Part shown: positions 1 through 5,399 of the stretch, piece by piece
How the letters are laid out: each line of letters starts with the position of its first letter
How positions within the stretch are numbered: the first letter of the stretch is position 1
Origin: Candidatus Heimdallarchaeota archaeon
GTDB taxonomy: Archaea; Asgardarchaeota; Heimdallarchaeia; Hodarchaeales; S146-22
Direction: 5' to 3'
NCBI GenBank assembly: GCA_015520535.1
Contig: WAPZ01000321.1
Location: 1 to 7,330, forward strand
DNA: 7,330 nt
Translations under genes and position numbers: made by a program
The notes under the pieces: generated by a model
Told to the model about the DNA's origin: nothing
Seen by the model: only the letters and a program-made list of their open reading frames with translations
Database searches by the model: none

Positions 1-11
1 AGAGACAGTTA

Positions 12-605
12 TTATTCTTTAACAGCGTTAATTAACTGCTTTATTTGTAAGAAAAAATAGGCAAAAGATTCATTTCTTTTTCTTGCCGTTTCTAAATTAA
101 AAGATTTTAAAATTTCGGACAAAAAAAGGGCTCGTGGAAAACCTTTAGGAATTATGGCATTGAATTCTTGTTTCCCAATATTCTGCGTATCATACATGCA
201 TTTTTTTAATAATTTAGCCATTTGCTGTTTTGAACGTCTTGGTATTTTCATTTTTTTACTGTCAGCACCAGCAAGATACCAGCTTTCGATTGACTTTTTA
301 ACAACAATGATTATTTTTGTGTTTCTTAATATTTCGTGCACATTAAACCGTTTAAAGAACTTCTCTTTTACGTACGTAATACACGGAGCATCATTATGAT
401 CAACAACTATTAGAAGTGAAAAGTGCTGTTTTTTTGCGGTATAAATTATTTTTCTGATCTTTTCAGATTTTTCATTTGCAAATGGGATTATTTTTACATG
501 TTTGAACGTCTTCTTTAACAATGATTTAATGATGTGCTCAAAAAAAAGTTTGTCATCAGTTCCCTCGAGAAATACTAGTATCACATGGTTCTTTGACGTT
601 ATCAT
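12..605 (-). CDS. Small TOPRIM-fold protein (DUF4276/RloB-like), probable nuclease partner of the adjacent ATPase
   Basis: The 197-residue protein shows the layout of a stand-alone TOPRIM domain. An N-terminal strand ends in the acidic motif FLEGTDDKLFF (E14, D17, D18). A second strand, LLIVVDHND (D69, D72), supplies the DxxD-like metal site. A later SIESWYLAGAD segment (residues 105-115) resembles the conserved E-x-W-x-L-A motif of DUF4276/RloB proteins. TOPRIM domains use such carboxylates to bind Mg2+ and cut or rejoin nucleic acid, so nuclease activity is inferred and not shown. The start ATG lies 7 bases after the stop of the upstream ATPase, so the two are almost certainly co-transcribed. 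The weak purine run AGTGG sits before it. No membrane segment or signal peptide is visible, so it should be cytoplasmic. The stop (TAA) is inside the window and the gene is complete. The fold assignment is fairly firm; the exact subfamily is not. Confidence 0.72.
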   Translation of the reverse strand: MITSKNHVILVFLEGTDDKLFFEHIIKSLLKKTFKHVKIIPFANEKSEKIRKIIYTAKKQHFSLLIVVDHNDAPCITYVKEKFFKRFNVHEILRNTKIIIVVKKSIESWYLAGADSKKMKIPRRSKQQMAKLLKKCMYDTQNIGKQEFNAIIPKGFPRALFLSEILKSFNLETARKRNESFAYFFLQIKQLINAVKE

Positions 606-612
606 AGTGTCG

Positions 613-1971
613 TTACCACTCTAAAAGTCCCATGGTAAATAAATCATTTATACCCATCTCTTCTTCTAAGAATCGCTGAACTTCTTCCCGTTCGATGGGT
701 CGATACATGATTGAATTTCCGTACTCATTGCGTTTTACAAATAACACAGTTTTTGGTGGTACATGTTTGAGAATTTCAGTATTATGTGTTGTAATAATAA
801 TTTGTTTTCCTAGTTGCTTGGTAGCATCTAACATCATTTCAATGATATGAGATTGCAGACTGGGATGGATATTCCGCTCGGGTTCTTCAATGATTATAAA
901 TTGCTTTTTTTCAAAATAAAGAATTACAAGTAAAGCCATTACTAAAATTGTCCCATCAGAGATTAAAAAGGCGGGAAGACTCTTTTGTCGTGAATAGTTC
1001 TCCTTTAACAAAGTAATAAAGGATTTATCTACTTGTGGCTTTACATTAATTCTTTCAATAAAGGGTAAAAGTTGCTGGAGTAACCGGGTAAATTGCTCTT
1101 TTTTGTTCCTATCATCGATTATTCGCTTCAAAACTAAAGATAAATTACTGCCATCAAATTCTAAATCAGCTTTACTAGTGACGGGTATAGACTTTTTCGC
1201 TTTTTTTGGATCCAAATAATATATTGAAACCGTATTTAGGAAGAAACGCAATAACCATTTAAAAGGCAATAAAATCCATGGTGGCAATTCAATTGGTGTT
1301 TTAAATAAAAAATCTATCCAAATGGATGATTCAATAAGCGTCTCATGGGGATGTAATTGTAAATGAGAAGCCGTTGCATTTGAAGTATCCTTGAAATTCT
1401 TAATTTGTTGAAGCAATGAAAGAAACTTCATAAACTCTTGGTATTCAGTAACTGCGGACAGTAAATCTTTTAAGTTCTTTGGCTCTGTTTTAAACCTTAG
1501 AGATCCTTTTTCCGTCCTTATTAAGAAAATTTTTCCTATTATGCCTTGAGTAAAGCGGAATTGAACTATAATTTCCTCGGATTGAACCTGATATTTTTGG
1601 GAGTGACGAGAGACTAATGCAATAACTAATTCATATTCAATACTCTCAACAATTGCAAGCATATTTTTTGCATCAGAAAGATCACTGTTCATTTCGTAGT
1701 TACTTAATTCTTCTGCCCTTAAATCGAATTCTATTGCAATTTGAATAGTTTTCGCATCTAAGTTCACATTTTTAATGTTGTCAATACCACCTTGTAATGA
1801 AACGGCATTTTCTAACCCCTCTCTAGAGATATCACGCAGAAAGTTAAAAATTTCAACAAAGTTACTTTTGCCAGCTGCATTTGGCCCGATAATGACATTA
1901 AAGGCATCTAAATTGACTTCTAAGTTTTCAAAACTACGAAAATTTTGAACTTTTATTCTGGCTATTTTCAT
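613..1971 (-). CDS. SMC/RecF-like ABC-type ATPase (AAA_21 / OLD-family ATPase without its own TOPRIM domain)
   Basis: The 452-residue protein starts with the MKIARIKVQNFRSF signature of RecF/OLD-like ATPases. Walker A is GPNAAGKS (residues 29-36). An ABC signature-like LISDGT sits at 336-341. Walker B is FIIIEEPE (358-365), with E363 as the likely catalytic base, followed by NIHP, and the switch histidine is H396 in ITTHN. The region from about 80 to 330 is an insert in the position of the SMC arm and is not recognisable by sequence. In OLD nucleases such as GajA a TOPRIM domain follows the ATPase on one chain; here the chain ends soon after the switch histidine and the TOPRIM protein is a separate gene 7 bases downstream. 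An in-frame TGA directly before ATG 1971 fixes this as the first possible start. Two candidate TATA boxes lie upstream. ATP-dependent sensing or loading with TOPRIM cleavage is inferred from related two-gene systems. It is probably cytoplasmic. Confidence 0.9.
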   Translation of the reverse strand: MKIARIKVQNFRSFENLEVNLDAFNVIIGPNAAGKSNFVEIFNFLRDISREGLENAVSLQGGIDNIKNVNLDAKTIQIAIEFDLRAEELSNYEMNSDLSDAKNMLAIVESIEYELVIALVSRHSQKYQVQSEEIIVQFRFTQGIIGKIFLIRTEKGSLRFKTEPKNLKDLLSAVTEYQEFMKFLSLLQQIKNFKDTSNATASHLQLHPHETLIESSIWIDFLFKTPIELPPWILLPFKWLLRFFLNTVSIYYLDPKKAKKSIPVTSKADLEFDGSNLSLVLKRIIDDRNKKEQFTRLLQQLLPFIERINVKPQVDKSFITLLKENYSRQKSLPAFLISDGTILVMALLVILYFEKKQFIIIEEPERNIHPSLQSHIIEMMLDATKQLGKQIIITTHNTEILKHVPPKTVLFVKRNEYGNSIMYRPIEREEVQRFLEEEMGINDLFTMGLLEW

Positions 1972-2004
1972 TCATATTCACATTTTTACTTCCAACTCAG
2001 CCGC

Positions 2005-2150
2005 TAATAAAGATTTGCATCGATCTCTGTTTCACGCAATTAAGGAAGCATGCTTCACGGGAAGCGTGTCCACTCACAGTCTTAGCTTGTTAAACATTCT
2101 GTTTCTTCTTTACCCTCCTGCGTAACAATTTTTTGACACTAAAATTTATA
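2005..2150 (-). promoter_or_regulatory. Candidate promoter region of the ATPase-TOPRIM operon
   Basis: Two archaeal TATA-like boxes face the ATPase gene. TATAAATTTT (2150 to 2141 on the minus strand) is the better match, but it would give a leader of roughly 150 bases. TTTATTA (2011 to 2005) is weaker but sits about 35 bases before the ATG, which would give a leader of about 10 bases. Which one is used cannot be told from sequence. The inverted repeat at 2044-2068 lies between them. Confidence 0.35.
2044..2068. repeat. Overlapping palindrome and hairpin upstream of the ATPase gene
   Basis: GAAGCATGCTTC (2045-2056) is a perfect 12-base palindrome. Its right half also pairs with the next bases: CATGCTTC (2049-2056) and GAAGCGTG (2061-2068) form an 8-pair stem with one G-T pair around ACGG. 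The core GAAGC or its complement therefore occurs three times in 25 bases. This is an operator-like arrangement 74-98 bases before the ATPase start. The rest of the gene-free stretch 1972-2160 shows nothing else recognisable. Confidence 0.45.
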
Positions 2151-2160
2151 GTCGCCTAAT

Positions 2161-2341
2161 TTACAGAAAAATGTCATATTTGGGTGCAGTTCGGTGATAA
2201 CCTTTATATGTGGCAGTTTGATTATCCTTTTCGTAAGATGCTTGCATGTTTTCGAATTAACAGAATTCTTCCAAATAGTCTAGCATTTTGAGGAGATTTT
2301 CTTTTAAGAATGTGCATAATTCATTGATGTTTATAGATGGT
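2161..2341 (-). pseudogene. Decayed copy of the 3' end of the gene at 2764-3879
   Basis: This stretch aligns base for base (offset 603) with the last 55-60 codons of the intact gene at 2764-3879, on the same strand and ending exactly at a stop codon (TAA here, TAG there). Over 2161-2323 I count about 24 mismatches in 163 bases (about 85% identity), and 2266-2314 is identical to 2869-2917 over 49 bases. The reading frame is dead: codon 2257-2259 is TAA where the intact gene has Tyr, and an extra base near 2327 shifts the frame. The remaining peptide, such as FLKENLLKMLDYLEE, is unmistakable. Homology fades after about 2341, and no trace of the N-terminal part is visible. It is a leftover of a tandem duplicate or of a partial duplication. 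Confidence 0.88.
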
Positions 2342-2343
2342 AG

Positions 2344-2385
2344 TATGGTGTGACGGTGTCAAAGCACAAGCTACGACTCACCATA
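2344..2385. promoter_or_regulatory. Inverted repeat directly upstream of the antitoxin promoter, possible operator
   Basis: TATGGTG (2344-2350) is matched by its exact complement CACCATA (2379-2385). Inside it, TGAC-GGT-GTCA (2352-2361 region) is a second small palindrome. The element ends about 12 bases before the TATA box of the RHH-protein gene. RHH antitoxins usually bind such repeats at their own promoters, so an autoregulatory operator is a reasonable inference but is untested. Confidence 0.35.
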
Positions 2386-2396
2386 AGCCTATGATA

Positions 2397-2434
2397 AAAT
2401 TTATATAATTCCTTTATGTTCTTTATAATTGGTG
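2397..2434 (+). promoter_or_regulatory. Archaeal TATA promoter and ribosome-binding site of the antitoxin gene
   Basis: AAAATTTATATAAT (about 2397-2409) fits a BRE plus TATA box. Transcription would be expected to begin near 2430, about 14 bases before the ATG. GGTG (2431-2434) is an archaeal Shine-Dalgarno core 9 bases before ATG 2444. Together these support both the archaeal origin and the chosen start. Confidence 0.6.
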
Positions 2435-2443
2435 TATTAATTT

Positions 2444-2707
2444 ATGACAACTATAGCAATAAAAGATGACACAAAACGCGAGCTTTTAAAAGTGGCTGCA
2501 GAATTACAGATGAAGTTGGGTAGAAGAGTGAACTTTGATGAGACCATTCGATTTCTTCTGCAACAAAGGAAAAAAAAGAATCCACACTTATTAATAGAAG
2601 CATGCGGCTTAGATAATAGTGATATTGGAAAAATGCTGGAAGAACTCTACAATAAACGAAAAAAAGATGAACAAAAGTATGCAGACTATTTCCAACCTAG
2701 TACCTGA
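2444..2707 (+). CDS. VapB-like ribbon-helix-helix antitoxin
   Basis: The 87-residue protein opens with MTTIAIKDDTKRELLKVAAE and continues with RRVNFDETIRFLL (about 27-39). This is the strand-helix-helix pattern of archaeal VapB-type antitoxins, in which the N-terminal strand pairs into a dimer that binds the operator. The C-terminal half is charged and probably unfolded (KKKNPHLLIE, YNKRKKDEQKYADYF), as expected for a tail that wraps around a PIN toxin. The start is backed by GGTG and a TATA box just upstream. A normal VapBC pair would continue with a toxin of roughly 130 residues overlapping the antitoxin end; here only a short broken frame follows, and the next intact gene lies on the opposite strand. 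It is therefore an apparently orphan antitoxin, possibly retained as a regulator or as an anti-toxin for another locus. The upstream inverted repeat could be its operator. Confidence 0.72.
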   Translation: MTTIAIKDDTKRELLKVAAELQMKLGRRVNFDETIRFLLQQRKKKNPHLLIEACGLDNSDIGKMLEELYNKRKKDEQKYADYFQPST

Positions 2708-2786
2708 TGTTAGTACGCTAACCAAAACGCTAACGTTATCTGATAAAGGAAATGTGGGATGCTCTACGGAAAAACATCATATCTGA
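2667..2786 (+). pseudogene. Possible remnant of a VapC/PIN toxin N-terminus
   Basis: Overlapping the end of the antitoxin gene in another frame, an ATG at 2667 or 2679 opens a frame reading MQTISNLVPDVSTLTK and ending at TGA 2784-2786. The segment LVPDVSTL resembles the first strand of PIN domains (typically VPDTSVLI), including the first metal-binding Asp, and the 41-base overlap (from 2667) with the antitoxin is the layout expected for a VapC. The likeness stops after about 16 residues, exactly where ACGCTAAC repeats begin. The other PIN acidic residues are absent, so no toxin can be made. The call rests on a short motif plus position and could be chance. Confidence 0.4.
2709..2738. repeat. 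Cluster of direct and inverted repeats (ACGCTAAC twice)
   Basis: ACGCTAAC occurs at 2715-2722 and 2727-2734. The first is also half of an inverted repeat, GTTAG-TACG-CTAAC (2709-2722), and the second runs into the palindrome TAACGTTA (2731-2738). The cluster marks the point where the PIN-like reading frame loses its resemblance. A further copy of the octamer is at 3942-3949. Confidence 0.5.
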
Positions 2787-3879
2787 GTGTGGTTCGCCGA
2801 TAGCGTTTATATGTGATCGTTTGATTATCCTTTTCATACGATGCTTGCATGCTTTCAAAGTAACCGAGTTCTTCCAAATAGTCTAGCATTTTGAGGAGAT
2901 TTTCTTTTAAGAATGTGTATAATTCGTTGTGTTTATAGACGGTTTCGGGATTTTCAATTTCTAAGAAACTAGATTTTTTCAGATACTCGGTTAATGCTTG
3001 TGAAAAGGTAAACTCTTTGCCGGGTTCCATCTTTAGGAGAAATAATTTCAAGTCCAAAAGGAACTCGCTACGGAAATCTTCATCTTCTTTAAAATGAGAA
3101 ACAATGCGTTTGTAAGGGTCAGCCGCGGTCGCTGTTTTTTCTTTTAATTCGGTTTTTGTGGTTATAACCTCTGTTTTTGGCGTTTGTTGAATTAATCCCT
3201 CTTGAACAGAAGGTTGGCTAGCATTCCGCATGGGTTCAGGTTCATGTATTCGTGCTTGTAAAGCATATTGTATTGGTAAAGCAAACCAATTAAGGGCAAA
3301 ATCGTAAAAGCGTTTCAATATATCAATAAACAATCTTGACATAAAAGGATTCATAAGAAATTCATATTTTTCTTTAGATTTATGAACTTGAACACGAAAG
3401 GCAATATAAAAGATTTTTCGCCGAAGATTGATCTGATTGGAGCCAATCATAATCTTTTTTGTAGGAATGAATGAGATCTCGAGTTGATACGTATATTCAG
3501 CATCAGAGGCACTTGTTTTTCGTTTATCACGAAAGCCATACCAACTGACAGCATTGTCAAAATCAGCACGTAATTCCCAAATATAAAGAAGTTCTCCAAT
3601 TTCCTCAGCACTTAATGCTGTGACAAAACCATCTTCAAACGCTTGAAATGTTCTGGTGGTGCCACTTGCTGTTTTAGGCAGCTCTTTGCAAAAAGAAAGC
3701 GTGATTTTCGGTTGTTTAGAATAAAAGGATGACACCCGTGGATACGTTATTCTATAACGTAATGCCATTTGTTTTCCATAAAAACTACCAAAACGGATGT
3801 GATTTTTCCCGATATTTCCAGTTCCATTAGTTAAAACTTTTTTCTCAACTGTACCTTTACCTTTTCCTATAACTTCCAT
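2764..3879 (-). CDS. Uncharacterised 371-residue protein; N-terminal half possibly a Whirly/PC4-like nucleic-acid-binding fold
   Basis: I do not recognise this protein by family. The start at ATG 3879 is chosen because AGGTG (3890 to 3886) stands 6 bases before it; the frame is open back to ATG 3939, but those 20 extra codons cover a hairpin and read as leader. A basic Gly-rich N-terminus is followed by a strand-rich region, a segment TRTFQAFEDGFVTALSAEEI leading into a helix (about 75-100), a second strand group (about 129-167, KIFYIAFRVQV) and a second helix (about 180-200, FIDILKRFYDFALNWF). Strands-helix-strands-helix with that order and spacing recalls the Whirly/PC4 single-stranded DNA or RNA binding fold; this is inference. 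A polar linker (about 212-254) joins it to a helical C-terminal domain (255-371) with a winged-helix feel (TVYKHNELYTFLKENLL). Part of that last domain is duplicated as a pseudogene at 2161-2341. No membrane segments or nuclease motifs are visible. Confidence 0.7.
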   Translation of the reverse strand: MEVIGKGKGTVEKKVLTNGTGNIGKNHIRFGSFYGKQMALRYRITYPRVSSFYSKQPKITLSFCKELPKTASGTTRTFQAFEDGFVTALSAEEIGELLYIWELRADFDNAVSWYGFRDKRKTSASDAEYTYQLEISFIPTKKIMIGSNQINLRRKIFYIAFRVQVHKSKEKYEFLMNPFMSRLFIDILKRFYDFALNWFALPIQYALQARIHEPEPMRNASQPSVQEGLIQQTPKTEVITTKTELKEKTATAADPYKRIVSHFKEDEDFRSEFLLDLKLFLLKMEPGKEFTFSQALTEYLKKSSFLEIENPETVYKHNELYTFLKENLLKMLDYLEELGYFESMQASYEKDNQTITYKRYRRTTLRYDVFP

Positions 3880-3885
3880 TTTATG

Positions 3886-3920
3886 CACCTTTTTTCTAGT
3901 GGGAAGGCTACATGCCTTCC
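3886..3920 (-). promoter_or_regulatory. Leader hairpin and ribosome-binding site of the gene at 2764-3879
   Basis: GGAAGGC (3902-3908) and GCCTTCC (3914-3920) form a perfect 7-pair stem with a 5-base loop. In the minus-strand transcript it ends 11 bases before the AGGTG ribosome-binding site (3890 to 3886), which lies 6 bases before ATG 3879. It could be an operator or a leader structure affecting translation. It also decides the start, since translation from 3939 would run through it. Confidence 0.5.
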
Positions 3921-4190
3921 TTCTTTTCCATCTAATCATTCACGCTAACAACTCAAATCTTTAGACACGGGTCAATAAAAAATTAATTTTTTTCTTACAG
4001 CCATACAAATCCTCAAAAGCAACGAATTATTGTTTTTTACACAACATTGACGTTAAATTACAGAAGAATAAACCATTCCATTGTACGTGTATTTTTAAGA
4101 GGTAATACTTTGGAAATACTCAAATCAAATTGTCGTGTAAAATTTTTTAAAAAGGAACAGTTTTTTAGAAGACAATCGCATACCCATTAC
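3921..4190. other. Divergent intergenic region between the unknown gene and the radical SAM gene
   Basis: The stretch is AT-rich and holds the upstream signals of two divergent genes. An AT-rich minus-strand TATA candidate lies near 3975-3990 (TTAATTTTTTATTG). A plus-strand candidate, AATTTTTTAAAAAG, lies near 4141-4154, about 40 bases before ATG 4191. ACGCTAAC recurs at 3942-3949. The plus frame is open upstream of 4191 back to a TTG at 4047, but the encoded residues look non-conserved. Confidence 0.4.
3942..3949. repeat. Third copy of ACGCTAAC, upstream of the unknown gene
   Basis: The copy is in the same orientation as the two copies at 2715-2722 and 2727-2734, so the octamer flanks the unknown gene on both sides about 1.2 kb apart. 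An 8-base match is short and could be coincidence. No terminal inverted repeats were seen just inside it. Confidence 0.35.
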
Positions 4191-5399
4191 ATGAAAGATT
4201 TTAGGTTTGAAGACAAATGGTGGGCTGGTGTGGGTAGAGAAACTTGTCAAATGTGCGGCCGAAAGAAAAATCTAAGTCTATATATTGGAATCTGCCCAGA
4301 ATGCCTAAAAAATTCTACAATTGAAGAAATCAAGCCAATTTTTATGGAAAAACATGCATTTGCAAGGAAACAATTTTTTTTAAGTCCATATATCCCACAA
4401 CGTGAAAATGGAATTGAATGTAAATTATGTAGCGCCAATTGTCGACTCGAACCGGGAGAATGGGGATGGTGTGGCTTAAGAAAAAATCATAATGGCAAAT
4501 TTGTGCATCTTTCCACCAGAAACATGGGATTATTGCATTTTTATTTAGATCCACAGGTCACTAATTGTTGCAATGCATGGTTTTGCCCCGCGGGAACGGG
4601 AATTGGGTATCCGCGATTTGCAGTAAAAAAGGGACCTGAATATGGCTATTATAATCTCGCACTCTTTTTATATGGTTGTTCTTTTAATTGTCTTTTTTGT
4701 CAAAATTGGGAGCATAAAAGAATCAATGAGGCAAATGTCGTCAGTAGTGAGCATTTAGTGAACCTTACTCTGACGAATGAAAAAATTACGTGTTGGTGTT
4801 GGTTTGGTGGTTCACCAGAGCCGCAGCTTCCTTTTGCACTTTATACTTCACAAAAAATTTTGGAACAAAAACCACGTGAACGAGTGTTACGGATTTGTTT
4901 CGAATGGAATGGCGATGGACATCCAAATTTGGTTAAAAAAGCTGCCTTATTATCTATGATGAGTGGTGGCAACATCAAATTTGATTTTAAGGGCTGGACT
5001 CCCGCGTTACATTATGTTTTGACGGGGCGAACCAACGAGCGTGTTCTTTTTAATATAGCACAGGTCGGGCAAATAATTGCCAAAGAATCAGAAGATCGCA
5101 TGAAAAATAACGTCAGACCTTATCCACTTGGTATTACTACTCTTTTAGTTCCTTATTACGTGGATGCTGAAGAAGTAGAACACATTGCCAGTTTCTTGGC
5201 CGACATAGATCCACAAATTCCCTACTCATTGTTGGTCTTTCATCCCGCCTTTATGCTGAAGGATCTTCCGATTACATCAAAAAAACAAGTCATAGATGCC
5301 TTTAATGCTGCAAAAAAGCATTTAAACAAAATTCATATTGGCAATCTTCATTTATTAGGTTGTCGCTCAATAAACGATTTATTACGTGAGGCCGCGTGA
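4191..5399 (+). CDS. Radical SAM protein of the PflA-like/AmmeMemoRadiSam-related group (COG1180 type) with N-terminal zinc ribbon
   Basis: The 402-residue protein carries the radical SAM cluster motif CxxxCxxC in GCSFNCLFCQNW (C163, C167, C170), which binds the 4Fe-4S cluster that cleaves S-adenosylmethionine to a 5'-deoxyadenosyl radical. Before it lie two cysteine sets: C19/C22/C35/C38 (CQMCG...CPEC, zinc-ribbon-like) and C77/C80/C84/C94 (CKLCSANC...WCGLR), the latter typical of COG1180 proteins related to pyruvate formate-lyase activases. NCCNAWFCPAGTGIGYP (C126, C127, C132) could bind another cluster. Late motifs KFDFKGW, ITTLLVPYYVDAEE and VFHP match the family barrel. The substrate is unknown. 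ATG 4191 is chosen because the recognisable domain begins just after it, although no clear ribosome-binding site is present; TTG 4047 would add 48 unlike residues. The last 52 bases overlap the oppositely oriented protease gene. It is a cytoplasmic, oxygen-sensitive enzyme by family. Confidence 0.85.
   Translation: MKDFRFEDKWWAGVGRETCQMCGRKKNLSLYIGICPECLKNSTIEEIKPIFMEKHAFARKQFFLSPYIPQRENGIECKLCSANCRLEPGEWGWCGLRKNHNGKFVHLSTRNMGLLHFYLDPQVTNCCNAWFCPAGTGIGYPRFAVKKGPEYGYYNLALFLYGCSFNCLFCQNWEHKRINEANVVSSEHLVNLTLTNEKITCWCWFGGSPEPQLPFALYTSQKILEQKPRERVLRICFEWNGDGHPNLVKKAALLSMMSGGNIKFDFKGWTPALHYVLTGRTNERVLFNIAQVGQIIAKESEDRMKNNVRPYPLGITTLLVPYYVDAEEVEHIASFLADIDPQIPYSLLVFHPAFMLKDLPITSKKQVIDAFNAAKKHLNKIHIGNLHLLGCRSINDLLREAA

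Noticed and set aside
154..399. Plus-strand open frame opposite the TOPRIM gene
   Set aside because: The minus-strand protein has family motifs, while this frame has low-complexity hydrophobic sequence and no start signal.
2065..2102. Minus-strand 7-codon leader peptide (MFNKLRL) after a GGAGGG site upstream of the ATPase
   Set aside because: The spacing from GGAGGG to the ATG is too long, and nothing indicates attenuation.
3880..3939. Start of the unknown gene at ATG 3939
   Set aside because: The strong AGGTG site points to ATG 3879, and the extra codons cover a hairpin.
2735..3941. The unknown gene as an insertion sequence
   Set aside because: It has no transposase motifs and no terminal inverted repeats; only an 8-base flanking match supports it.
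4047..4190. N-terminal extension of the radical SAM protein from a TTG at 4047
   Set aside because: The residues look like translated intergenic DNA, the TTG lacks a ribosome-binding site, and the recognisable domain starts after ATG 4191.
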